This document shows, piece by piece, positions 1-8,941 of a DNA stretch of 64,000 nt. Each line of letters starts with the position of its first letter. The stretch's first letter is position 1. The stretch spans positions 496,001 to 560,000 of the forward strand of contig NZ_CP009434.1 in the NCBI RefSeq assembly GCF_000960995.1, read 5' to 3'. A program made the position numbers and the translations under genes. The stretch comes from Burkholderia glumae LMG 2196 = ATCC 33617. GTDB lineage: Bacteria > Pseudomonadota > Gammaproteobacteria > Burkholderiales > Burkholderiaceae. The notes beneath the pieces were generated by a model. The model did not search any database and was not told the DNA's origin. It saw only the letters and a program-made list of their open reading frames with translations.

Positions 1-104
1 TCGCGCTTGATCCGCGCGCGCATGCGGAACTGTTCAAAGCGGTTAGTCTACGCCGCGCGATCATCGTCGCGGCCAGCCTGATCTGCGTGGGCCTCGCAGC
101 ATGA
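1..104 (+). CDS. Phage holin-like membrane protein, C-terminal part
   Basis: This is the 3' end of a gene that begins left of the window. Reading from base 3, 33 codons run to a TGA at 102-104. The last 15 or so residues are hydrophobic (AIIVAASLICVGLAA), as expected for a membrane segment. The stop overlaps the next start in an ATGA arrangement, so the gene is translationally coupled to the SLT transglycosylase. Position just before endolysin and Rz/Rz1 is where a holin sits in Mu-like Burkholderia phages. The holin call rests on context plus hydrophobicity only. Confidence 0.5.
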   Translation, partial: ALDPRAHAELFKAVSLRRAIIVAASLICVGLAA

Positions 105-772
105 GCTTCGACGCGATCCCGCGTGCGCTGCGCGACGACCTTCTCCGTACCCTCCACGCGTTGGCTCTCTCCGTGGCGGCGATCGCGGTCCTGGTGATCG
201 TCGCGCAGGTGCTCACACCGTCCGTCCGCGCCCAAGTGCCGGCCGATGCTGCCCGTTATCGGCTCGATCTGCGTCGTCAGGCGCAACTCGTATGGGGGAT
301 CGATGCACCCGTCGCATCGTTTGCCGCGCAAATCCATCAGGAGAGCCGCTGGCGTGCCAATGCAAAGAGCCCGGTGGGTGCGGAAGGTCTGGCGCAATTC
401 ATGCCGTCGACTGCGAACTGGATCAGCGGAGTCTACGCGGGCCTGGGTGACAACGAACCGTACAACCCGACTTGGGCAATGCGCGCACTAGTGACGTACG
501 ACAAACACCTGTATGACCGCGTGAAAGCGGCCAACCAGTGCGAGCGCATGGCGTTTGCACTGAGCGGCTACAACGGCGGCCTGGGATGGGTCTACAAGCG
601 CCAGAAGCTGTCCAGTACGCCGCAGTACTGCCTGGACCAGACGTGTGACATCAATCCGGGCATCACTCTCGGCAACCAGCGTGAGAATGCCGACTACCCA
701 CGCCGCATCCTGAAGCAACACGAGCCGCTCTATGTGCGTGCTGGCTGGGGGCTTGGGAGCTGCACGCCATGA
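101..772 (+). CDS. Phage endolysin, lytic transglycosylase (SLT domain)
   Basis: A 223-aa protein with an N-terminal hydrophobic helix (about residues 20-38) that could be a signal anchor, followed by a lytic transglycosylase fold. The probable catalytic Glu is E81 in IHQESRW. Later SLT-type motifs are GAEGLAQFMPST and ALSGYNGG. The family cleaves the MurNAc-GlcNAc bond of peptidoglycan to release phage. It overlaps the upstream gene at 101-104 and the downstream Rz gene at 769-772, both by ATGA, so this is a compact lysis operon. BcepMu-type phages use an SLT endolysin in this position. The reading frame looks intact, unlike most of the rest of this prophage. Confidence 0.85.
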   Translation: MSFDAIPRALRDDLLRTLHALALSVAAIAVLVIVAQVLTPSVRAQVPADAARYRLDLRRQAQLVWGIDAPVASFAAQIHQESRWRANAKSPVGAEGLAQFMPSTANWISGVYAGLGDNEPYNPTWAMRALVTYDKHLYDRVKAANQCERMAFALSGYNGGLGWVYKRQKLSSTPQYCLDQTCDINPGITLGNQRENADYPRRILKQHEPLYVRAGWGLGSCTP

Positions 773-1230
773 TCGACCTACCGGAACTCGACGTGCGCCT
801 CCTGCGCGCGATCGGCGCGGCGGCCGTGCTCGTTCTGATCGTGACGCACGGTGCCGCGTACATCGTAGGCCGCGCCAACGGCAAGAGCGCGGCGACGCGC
901 GACAACGCCGCAGCCTCACAACGTGCCTACCAGGGCGATATCAAGCGGATCGATCGCGACATCAAGCGCGGCCAGGACGCCGGTAAGCGTGCTGACTCGA
1001 TTACGAAGCGCGTCGATCGCTATTTCCACCAGCTCGAAAAGGATGCCCGCCATGACGCGCCTGAACCTGTTGACGATTGCGTGCTGCCTGATGTCCGCCT
1101 GCAGCGCTGGCGTGCCGCCAACGCAGGACCCTTTGCGAGTGCCGCCGCCGCCAAATCTGACGCGGGCGCCGGACATGCTGCCGCAGCCGGCGAGCGGGCG
1201 CATGCCCGACCTGGAAGCGAGTCACCGTGA
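769..1230 (+). CDS. Rz-like i-spanin
   Basis: A 153-aa protein with an N-terminal membrane helix (about residues 12-33) followed by an alpha-helical, charged stretch rich in Asp/Lys/Arg, and then the segment VDDCVLPDVRLQRWRAANAG, which resembles the conserved end of Rz proteins. The inner-membrane spanin subunit spans the periplasm and works with Rz1 to fuse inner and outer membranes at lysis. The C-terminal roughly 40 residues are Ala-rich and are read from DNA that also encodes Rz1 in another frame. The gene starts inside the stop of the endolysin gene. Confidence 0.75.
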   Translation: MIDLPELDVRLLRAIGAAAVLVLIVTHGAAYIVGRANGKSAATRDNAAASQRAYQGDIKRIDRDIKRGQDAGKRADSITKRVDRYFHQLEKDARHDAPEPVDDCVLPDVRLQRWRAANAGPFASAAAAKSDAGAGHAAAAGERAHARPGSESP

Positions 1231-1348
1231 CACGGCAAAGTTGTACTACGGCCTCGCTGCACGGTTCTGTGGCGTGCTGATGGCAATCGACGCGATGCCT
1301 GCTGGATGCGCGCCGTACCTGTTGATGGACGACAACGAAGATGAATGA
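1052..1348 (+). CDS. Rz1-like o-spanin lipoprotein nested in Rz
   Basis: This gene starts inside the Rz gene in a different frame (ATG at 1052; an in-frame ATG also lies at 1043) and runs past its end. The product is 98 aa with a lipoprotein signal: a short hydrophobic stretch and the lipobox MSAC (Cys about residue 17), then a proline-rich segment (VPPPPNL). Both features are typical of Rz1 outer-membrane spanins. The embedded arrangement is the classical Rz/Rz1 architecture. The C-terminal part beyond residue 60 is longer than in short Rz1 proteins. Its stop overlaps the start of the next (broken) gene. Confidence 0.75.
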   Translation: MTRLNLLTIACCLMSACSAGVPPTQDPLRVPPPPNLTRAPDMLPQPASGRMPDLEASHRDTAKLYYGLAARFCGVLMAIDAMPAGCAPYLLMDDNEDE

Positions 1349-1562
1349 ACGTGAGTTCGAGCTGGCGCAGCAAATCGAGCCGCTACAGCGAGATGCGGCG
1401 ATCGAACTTGCCCGTTCTCAGTGCCAGGGCGCTGGCTCCGCAGAAAGTGTAGTGTGTGGCTAACCGATTCCCGCCGCGTGACGCGCATGCGTGCTATACG
1501 CGACGCGCTGTACCGAATGTCGCGGACGGTTTGAGCAACGGAATACGGGGGATCCGCGATGA
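1341..1562 (+). pseudogene. TraR/DksA-type C4 zinc-finger gene with two in-frame stops
   Basis: From ATG 1341 the frame reads 40 codons to TAA at 1461, six codons on to TGA at 1479, then open again to TGA at 1560-1562, which overlaps the next start as ATGA. Read through, the protein matches phage TraR/DksA zinc-finger proteins: an N-terminal IEPLQRDAAIELARSQ helix, then GAGSAESVVCG, PIPAA, and CTECRGRFEQR. The second Cys pair is intact. The first pair has lost one Cys (Ser in its place). Both stops can be explained by single C-to-T changes (CAA to TAA, CGA to TGA). The family binds RNA polymerase or acts in phage gene control. This copy looks inactivated. Confidence 0.75.
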
Positions 1563-1849
1563 GTGGTGAAGACATGAACAACCAGGTGTTGTTGGCGCTG
1601 GGCACGATCCAGGGCGAGCTGCGCGGCATCCGTGAAATGGTGCAACACGGTCAGCGAGCGACCAACCAGCGCATCGATGATCTGAAGGAGGCTGTGACCG
1701 AGCGTATCGACTGCCTCGAAGGTCGAGTGAAAACGCTGGAAGGCGACCACGGCAAACTGATGGCGAAGACGGCTGGCCTGGGCGGTGTCGCAGGCGGTGC
1801 TATGACGGCGCTGGTCGAAGTCGTGCGCTACTTCGCGACCAAGCGCTGA
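1559..1849 (+). CDS. Phage coiled-coil protein with C-terminal membrane segment
   Basis: A 96-aa product. Residues about 10-70 are strongly heptad-like and charged, predicted coiled coil (GIREMVQHGQRATNQRIDDL...). Residues about 71-90 are Gly/Ala-rich and hydrophobic (GLGGVAGGAMTALVEVV), probably one membrane helix near the C-terminus. Similar small proteins sit between the zinc-finger and small terminase genes of BcepMu-like phages. I do not know its function. It overlaps the previous gene by 4 bp and precedes the next by 3 bp. Confidence 0.65.
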   Translation: MSGEDMNNQVLLALGTIQGELRGIREMVQHGQRATNQRIDDLKEAVTERIDCLEGRVKTLEGDHGKLMAKTAGLGGVAGGAMTALVEVVRYFATKR

Positions 1850-1852
1850 TGC

Positions 1853-2010
1853 ATGGCGCACGACGATAAGGTTCGCAACCAACTGCATACGAAGTACTTG
1901 CAGGGCATGCCACTGACGACGGCCGCCGAAGCCCGCAAGGTGTCCTACCAGACCGCACGCAACTTCAAGCGATCCGCGCAGGAAGCCGGCGACGATTGGG
2001 ATATTGCGTA
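1853..2010 (+). pseudogene. DUF1804 (Mu-like small terminase-type) gene, 3' part deleted
   Basis: The first about 52 codons (MAHDDKVRNQLHTKY... to DDWDIA) match the N-terminal helix-turn-helix part of DUF1804 proteins, small terminase-like proteins of Mu-type phages. The typical motif ARNFKRSAQEAGDDWD is present. After DDWDIA the homology stops, and from about 2010 another frame encodes the interior of a gpF-like head protein. The rest of this gene and the terminase and portal genes expected next are therefore missing. The open frame continues as nonsense to 2068, inside the insertion sequence. Confidence 0.7.
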
Positions 2011-2044
2011 CGGAGCTGATTTACCGGGCCAACATGCACTCAGC

Positions 2045-2072
2045 TGTAGAAGTCGCGACCCGATCTGACAGT
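2045..2072. repeat. IS481-type element, left inverted repeat
   Basis: This end matches the reverse complement of 3232-3259, with mismatches confined to the middle 8 bp. GATCTGACAGT at its inner end is repeated once more in inverted orientation just inside the element (ACTGTCAGATC at about 2094-2104), giving a possible stem-loop at the end of the transposase gene. Confidence 0.85.
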
Positions 2073-2097
2073 TACCCGTTCCGACGGTGCGTGACTG

Positions 2098-3144
2098 TCA
2101 GATCAGATTCAGGTGGCTCACTTTCTCCTTCCACACCTCCTTGCCCGCGATGAGCGTTTGCAAAGGCGTGCGACCACAACACATCTTACCTTGATGCGTT
2201 CGCTCGCCGTTGTAGTACATCAGCCAAGTATCGAGATCGACCTGCAGTTCCGCCAGCGTCAGATAGAGCTTGTGGCGGAACGCGACCTGATAAAACTCCT
2301 GCAGGATGGTTTTATGGAACCGCTCGCAGATGCCATTGGTCTGCGGATGTCGCGCCTTGGTTTTGGTGTGCTCGATGTCGTTCAGCGCCAGGTACAGCTG
2401 ATAATCGTGCGATTCCGGCTTGCCGCAATACTCCGTGCCTCGATCGGTCAGCATGCGGATCACACCCATGCCGTGCTCCTCGAAGAACGGCAACACCCGG
2501 TCATTGAGCAGATCGGCCGCCGTGATCGGTGTCTTGGTCGTGTACAGCTTGGCCATCGCCACTTTGCTGTAGGTGTCGACGAAGGTCTGCTGGTAAATCC
2601 GGCCTACGCCCTTGATCGTGCCCACGTAGAACGTGTCCTGCGAGCCCAGATAGCCGGGATGAGCGGTTTCGATTTCGCCATGAGCCACATCGTCGTCCTG
2701 CTTTCTTTCCAGCGCGGCCACCTGGTCCTCGCTCAGCACGATGCCTTTTTCAGCGACCTGCTTCTCCAGCGCCACGAGCCTCAGCTTGAAGGACGACAAT
2801 TCGTGACGCAGCCAGATCGAACGAACGCCGGATGCAGACACGAAAATACCGCGCCGGCGTAATTCGTTGCTGACCCGAACCTGCCCGTGGGCGGGCTGCT
2901 CGATGGCATAGGCCAGCACGGCGATTTCCGTCGCTTCATCGACTCGATTCTTGGGATTCGGCTTGCGCCGATTGCTGTCGAACAGGGCATCGACGCCGCC
3001 CTCGGCCACGGCATTCTGATAGCGGTAGAACGTATCGCGCGACAGCCCCATCACCTTGCAGGCCTTCGACACGTTCCCGAGCTCGGTGGCCAGATTCAGC
3101 AGACCGATCTTGTGGCGGATGACATTTTGGTTGAGACTACTCAC
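2098..3144 (-). CDS. IS481-family transposase
   Basis: A 348-aa transposase. An N-terminal helix-turn-helix (VSKACKVMGLSRDTFYRYQNA) is followed by an integrase-like catalytic core. Likely DDE residues lie in GSQDTFYVGTIKG, LTDRGTEYCG and NGICERFHKTI. The C-terminus carries the typical YYNGERTHQGKMC segment. I chose the GTG at 3144 because AAGGAG lies 7-8 bases upstream and the protein then begins at the usual place for the family. A longer open frame reaches 3225 but adds residues without family character. The frame is intact, so the element may be active. Confidence 0.88.
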   Translation of the reverse strand: MSSLNQNVIRHKIGLLNLATELGNVSKACKVMGLSRDTFYRYQNAVAEGGVDALFDSNRRKPNPKNRVDEATEIAVLAYAIEQPAHGQVRVSNELRRRGIFVSASGVRSIWLRHELSSFKLRLVALEKQVAEKGIVLSEDQVAALERKQDDDVAHGEIETAHPGYLGSQDTFYVGTIKGVGRIYQQTFVDTYSKVAMAKLYTTKTPITAADLLNDRVLPFFEEHGMGVIRMLTDRGTEYCGKPESHDYQLYLALNDIEHTKTKARHPQTNGICERFHKTILQEFYQVAFRHKLYLTLAELQVDLDTWLMYYNGERTHQGKMCCGRTPLQTLIAGKEVWKEKVSHLNLI

Positions 3145-3231
3145 GGGGTTACTCCTTGGCGCTTGCGCGCTGTTTTGATGAAGATTCGCACCTCTATCAA
3201 AACGGGTAACCCCGCCTCTTGGCAAGGTCTT

Positions 3232-3259
3232 ACTGTCAGATCAAGTCTGAACTTCTACA
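3232..3259. repeat. IS481-type element, right inverted repeat
   Basis: Partner of the left end at 2045-2072. It lies directly upstream of the transposase start on the minus strand and is followed by the target duplication ACTCAGC. Confidence 0.85.
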
Positions 3260-3741
3260 ACTCAGCCTATATGGCCGGCTGCTGGCGGCAGACTGTCGCG
3301 AACGCCGATTGGCGTCCGTACCAGGAAACCGCGCGGTGCTCGACAACCGCACTCGACCGCAGCATCGAGCCTGGAGCGGCACTCTGTTGCCGGTCACACT
3401 CGGTTTCTGGCGTACGCATTACCCGCCGTACGGCTGGAATTGCCGATGCACGGTACGGCCGTATTCCGAAGCTGAAATGAAGGCAGCCGGTAAGCAGGTT
3501 TTGGGCAATCCTGACGCGCGCTATCGCCTGGTCACGCATGCGGACGAGTAAGTGACCGACCGGGTGCCGGTCGGCATTGATCCTGGCTGGGATCACGACG
3601 TCGGCCAGTCGCGGCTCGGCCCCGACATGGCGCTGGACCAGAGGCTGGCCAGCTTGTGCATCGACACGCAGAACAACGCGATCATGAATTCTGTGGGGCT
3701 AGAGTATCGCGACGCGCTGGCGCGGTTGGCTCGACAAGCTG

Positions 3742-4176
3742 ATGACGCCGCTGCAACCTGCTGAACCCGTCGTCATCGGCTTCATGGCAGTGGAGCTGCC
3801 GGCAGTCATCGCCCAGGCGTTTCCGACGTATGCAACGCAGTCCCTGGTCGCGGTTGCGCAGGCTGCGACCGAAGAAGTCATCGCGGCGACCGACGCCATG
3901 GTGGCGCTGGCGAACTGGCCGCGTCCGTGGCTCAACCGGTTGCCTGCACTGTTGTGGAGTTACAAGGCGGTTCTGGTTGATACGGCGTACACGGGCGCGA
4001 CGCCGCTCGTTATCCTGGTGCCTGAAGGCAAAATCAGCGGCAAGGTGCCCGTGATTCGGCTGCGGCTCGACCAAGTGTCGAACGGTGCCCAGACCGGTAC
4101 AGCTATCGAGGTGGGAACGATGGACGCCGCAGACATGTCGTCGGCGAGATATCGGGTCGTCTGCGGGACGTTTTGA
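3742..4176 (+). CDS. Unrecognised prophage-remnant ORF
   Basis: A 144-aa open frame after the broken gpF gene. I do not recognise the family. The N-terminal half is Ala/Val-rich and hydrophobic in patches (PAVIAQAFPTYATQSLVAVAQAA). The C-terminal half looks beta-rich (AVLVDTAYTGATPLVILVPEG, VPVIRLRLDQV). A short overlapping frame, 3684-3764 (NSVGLEYRDALARLARQADD), could be the start of the next phage morphogenesis gene, truncated here. The ORF may therefore be a chimera made by deletion. It marks the last phage-like sequence I can see. Confidence 0.4.
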   Translation: MTPLQPAEPVVIGFMAVELPAVIAQAFPTYATQSLVAVAQAATEEVIAATDAMVALANWPRPWLNRLPALLWSYKAVLVDTAYTGATPLVILVPEGKISGKVPVIRLRLDQVSNGAQTGTAIEVGTMDAADMSSARYRVVCGTF

Positions 4177-4437
4177 CTGATCGATTGACAGGGTTCGGGC
4201 GGGGGATGGATGAATTTTTGCCGAAATCCGCACCGAATTTTGGCACTTTCTAGGTCAAATTAAACGTCGATTGCCAACTTCAGGTTATCCACAACCTGAG
4301 CCTCGCTAGACCAATGGTTTCCGGGCTTTTTTGGCTCTTTTGTGCCGCCGTTGAATATCTCAAAGTAAACGTCGCCCTTCTTGACCCCTGCAAGGCGCGC
4401 CGGATGGGGAGCCGGCGGCAAGCGCCGTCCCGGGGCC
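4177..4437. other. Prophage/chromosome border stretch, lower GC
   Basis: About 260 bp of visibly lower GC than either side. On the minus strand an open frame ending at 4260 reads GVKKGDVYFEIFNGGTKEPK then KPGNHWSSEAQVVDNLKLAIDV without a clear start or a family I recognise. It may be the tail of a gene cut by the prophage, or phage end sequence. CAGGTT and AACCTG form a perfect 6-bp inverted repeat (4281-4298) around a DnaA-box-like TTATCCACA (4285-4293). I could not locate the exact prophage end. Confidence 0.4.
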
Positions 4438-6477
<2,040 letters not shown>

Positions 6478-6539
6478 GGAGGCCGGGGAGTCGGAAGCAT
6501 GGTCGGGTTCGCGTGCATTATCGCAATTGCATTTCAAAT

Positions 6540-6559
6540 ATGGAATCGCGGATTTCCAT
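6540..6559. promoter_or_regulatory. Inverted repeat between prpR and prpB, candidate PrpR site
   Basis: ATGGAA (6540-6545) and TTCCAT (6554-6559) are perfect arms separated by 8 bp. It lies 63 bp before the prpR start and about 85-95 bp upstream of the prpB -24 element, a normal distance for an enhancer site of a sigma-54 activator. Assignment to PrpR is inference. Confidence 0.5.
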
Positions 6560-6632
6560 CATGAAACTGGCCGGTGCCCGGCCGGCCCGCGTTTGGGTTG
6601 CGAATCAGCGGTGTAGCGGCGGGCGGCGGGCC

Positions 6633-6648
6633 TGGCCCGATCCTTGCT
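6633..6648 (+). promoter_or_regulatory. Sigma-54 (-24/-12) promoter of prpB
   Basis: TGGCCC-N5-TTGCT fits the RpoN consensus TGGCAC-N5-TTGCW. GG (6634-6635) and GC (6646-6647) have the correct 10-bp gap. It lies 44 bp before the prpB ATG, so transcription would start near 6659. This agrees with the sigma-54 activator PrpR encoded divergently. Confidence 0.85.
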
Positions 6649-6691
6649 GCAGCCATGGCGACAACGTCATTCGCCAGGAGGCAAGTTCGCG

Positions 6692-7585
6692 ATGGGCCAT
6701 TCCCAACTTTCCAGCGCCGGCGCCAAGTTCCGCGCCGCGGTCGCAGCCGAGGCGCCGCTGCAGGTGGTCGGTGCGATCACCGCCTATGCGGCCAAGATGG
6801 CCGAGGCCACCGGCTTCAAGGCCGTCTATCTGTCGGGCGGCGGGGTGGCCGCGAATTCGCTGGGCATGCCCGACCTCGGCATCAGCACCATGGAAGACGT
6901 GCTGATCGACGCAAACCGCATCACCAACGCCACCAGCCTGCCGCTGCTGGTGGACATCGACACCGGCTGGGGCGGCGCCTTCAACATCGCGCGCACCATC
7001 CGCTCGTTCATCAAGGCCGGGGTGGCCGCGGTCCACCTCGAGGACCAGGTCGGCCAGAAGCGCTGCGGGCACCGCCCGGGCAAGGAGTGCGTGCCGGCCG
7101 AGGAGATGGTCGATCGCATCAAGGCCGCCGTGGACGCGCGCACCGACGACCAGTTCGTGATCATGGCGCGCACCGACGTGGCGGCCGCCGAAGGGCTCGA
7201 CGCCGCGATCGAGCGCGCGGTGGCCTACGTCGAGGCCGGCGCCGACATGATCTTCCCCGAGGCCATGAAGACGCTCGACGACTACCGGCGCGTCAAGGAG
7301 GCGGTGAAGGTGCCGATCCTCGCGAACCTGACCGAGTTCGGCTCGACGCCGATGTTCACCATCGACGAGCTGAAGCGCGCCGACGTCGATATCGCGCTCT
7401 ACTGCTGCGGCGCGTATCGTGCGATGAACAAGGCGGCGCTGAACTTCTACGAAACGGTGCGCCGCGACGGCACGCAGAAGGCCGCCGTGCCGACCATGCA
7501 GACGCGCGCGGAGCTGTACGAGTTTCTCGGCTACCACGCCTACGAGGACAAACTCGACGAACTGTTCAGCCAGGGCAGGCACTGA
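6692..7585 (+). CDS. prpB: 2-methylisocitrate lyase
   Basis: A 297-aa enzyme of the isocitrate lyase superfamily that cleaves 2-methylisocitrate to pyruvate and succinate, the last step of the methylcitrate cycle. The catalytic loop is visible as GQKRCGH, with metal-binding segments LLVDIDTGWGG and VHLEDQVG, and the usual MFTIDELK and AYRAMNKAA near the C-terminus. ATG 6692 is preceded by AGGAGG (6676-6681) at normal spacing. The upstream in-frame ATG at 6644 would lie inside the sigma-54 promoter. First gene of the prp operon, 101 bp before prpC. Confidence 0.95.
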   Translation: MGHSQLSSAGAKFRAAVAAEAPLQVVGAITAYAAKMAEATGFKAVYLSGGGVAANSLGMPDLGISTMEDVLIDANRITNATSLPLLVDIDTGWGGAFNIARTIRSFIKAGVAAVHLEDQVGQKRCGHRPGKECVPAEEMVDRIKAAVDARTDDQFVIMARTDVAAAEGLDAAIERAVAYVEAGADMIFPEAMKTLDDYRRVKEAVKVPILANLTEFGSTPMFTIDELKRADVDIALYCCGAYRAMNKAALNFYETVRRDGTQKAAVPTMQTRAELYEFLGYHAYEDKLDELFSQGRH

Positions 7586-7686
7586 GCGGCGGATCGGTTC
7601 AGAATCCCGAATCACGGCCGGCGCCGACCGGAAACGGACCCGAAGACGGCCGAACGAACCCGAAGAACGACCAGGAGAACATCACG

Positions 7687-8856
7687 ATGAGCGAGACGAA
7701 AGACGCGGCACCGGCCGCGGCCGGTGGCTTCAAGCCGAAGAAATCGGTTGCGCTGTCGGGCGTCGCGGCCGGCAACACCGCGCTGTGCACGGTCGGCCGC
7801 ACCGGCAACGACCTGCATTACCGCGGTTACGACATCCTCGACTTTGCCCAGGCCTGCGAATTCGAGGAGATCGCCTATCTGCTCGTCCACGAGAAGCTGC
7901 CCACCCGGGCCGAACTGAGCGCCTACAAGACCAAGCTGCGCGCGCTGCGCGGGCTGCCCGCCGCCGTGAAGGCGGCGCTCGAGGCGGTGCCGGCTTCCGC
8001 GCATCCGATGGACGTGATGCGCACCGGCGTGTCGGTGCTCGGCACCGTGCTGCCCGAGAAGGACGACCACAACCTGCCCGGCGCGCGCGACATCGCCGAC
8101 CGCCTGATGGCCTCGCTCGGCTCGATGCTGCTGTACTGGTACCACTGGTCCCACAACGGCCGCCGCATCGAGGTGGAGACCGACGACGATTCGATCGGCG
8201 GCCATTTCCTGCACCTGCTGCACGGCAAGGCACCGTCGCAGGCGTGGGTCGAGGCGATGCATACCTCGCTGATCCTCTACGCCGAGCACGAGTTCAACGC
8301 CTCGACCTTCACCGGCCGCGTGATCGCGGGCACCGGGTCCGACATCTACTCGGCGATCACCGGCGCGATCGGTGCGCTGCGCGGGCCGAAGCACGGCGGC
8401 GCGAACGAGGTGGCGTTCGAGATCCAGAGCCGCTACCGCAACGCCGACGAGGCCGAGGCCGACATCCGCCGCCGCGTCGGCAACAAGGAGGTGGTGATCG
8501 GCTTCGGCCATCCCGTCTACACGATCTCGGACCCGCGCAACAAGGTGATCAAGGAAGTCGCCCGCAAGCTCTCGAAAGAGGCCGGCGACACGCAGCTGTT
8601 CGAGATCGCCGAGCGGCTGGAGGCGGTGATGTGGGACGCGAAGAAGATGTTCCCCAACCTCGACTGGTTCAGCGCCGTGTCGTACCGGATGATGGGCGTG
8701 CCGACCGCGATGTTCACGCCGCTGTTCGTGATCGCGCGCACCTCCGGCTGGAGCGCGCACATCATCGAGCAGCGCATCGACAACAAGATCATCCGCCCGA
8801 GCGCGAACTACACCGGGCCGGAAGATCTCACCTTCGTGCCGATCGAGAAGCGCTGA
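7687..8856 (+). CDS. prpC: 2-methylcitrate synthase
   Basis: A 389-aa citrate synthase-fold enzyme condensing propionyl-CoA with oxaloacetate. Motifs are LHYRGYDILDFA near the start, GPKHGGANEVAFE, the catalytic-His region GFGHPVYTISDPR, and PNLDWFSAVSYRMMG. Start ATG 7687 follows a purine-rich CCAGGAGAAC. Position between prpB and acnD and the length separate it from the general TCA citrate synthase. The reading frame is open far upstream, but only the part from 7687 has family similarity. Confidence 0.95.
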   Translation: MSETKDAAPAAAGGFKPKKSVALSGVAAGNTALCTVGRTGNDLHYRGYDILDFAQACEFEEIAYLLVHEKLPTRAELSAYKTKLRALRGLPAAVKAALEAVPASAHPMDVMRTGVSVLGTVLPEKDDHNLPGARDIADRLMASLGSMLLYWYHWSHNGRRIEVETDDDSIGGHFLHLLHGKAPSQAWVEAMHTSLILYAEHEFNASTFTGRVIAGTGSDIYSAITGAIGALRGPKHGGANEVAFEIQSRYRNADEAEADIRRRVGNKEVVIGFGHPVYTISDPRNKVIKEVARKLSKEAGDTQLFEIAERLEAVMWDAKKMFPNLDWFSAVSYRMMGVPTAMFTPLFVIARTSGWSAHIIEQRIDNKIIRPSANYTGPEDLTFVPIEKR

Positions 8857-8941
8857 GCGAAAGCGGCGCGGCGGCCGGCGGCTTCGGTCCGCCGCCGGCC
8901 GCGCCGTGCCCGCCGTTGACTTTCCCCGCATGCCCCAGAAC

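Larger units (their letters stand above)
2045..3259. mobile_element. IS481-family insertion sequence, 1215 bp
   Basis: The element begins TGTAGAAGT and ends ACTTCTACA. The 28-bp ends at 2045-2072 and 3232-3259 are imperfect inverted repeats sharing TGTAGAAGT and GATCTGACAGT. The 7-bp sequence ACTCAGC occurs directly on both sides (2038-2044 and 3260-3266) and is a target-site duplication. One transposase gene fills the element on the minus strand. It interrupts the remnant of a phage head gene. Intact ends, intact duplication and an intact transposase suggest a fairly recent insertion, after the prophage had already lost DNA. Confidence 0.92.
2010..3683 (+). pseudogene. Mu gpF-like head morphogenesis gene, split by IS, frameshifted, nonsense
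   Basis: Fragments of one phage Mu F-like minor head protein. Piece one (2010-2044) reads TELIYRANMHSA. After the insertion sequence it resumes at 3260 in the matching frame as YMAGCWRQTVANADWRPYQETAR. Near 3335-3340 a one-base loss shifts the frame, and the family motif continues as VLDNRTRPQHRAW then FWRTHYPPYGWNCRC. A TAA at 3549-3551 interrupts it before VPVGIDPGWDHDVGQ, again a typical gpF segment. The N-terminal half is absent because of a deletion joining it to the DUF1804 gene. It cannot make a functional protein. Confidence 0.75.

Noticed and set aside
1341..1562. Selenocysteine or other programmed read-through
   Set aside because: Two different stops (TAA and TGA) in places where Gln and Arg are expected, plus a lost zinc Cys, fit decay much better.
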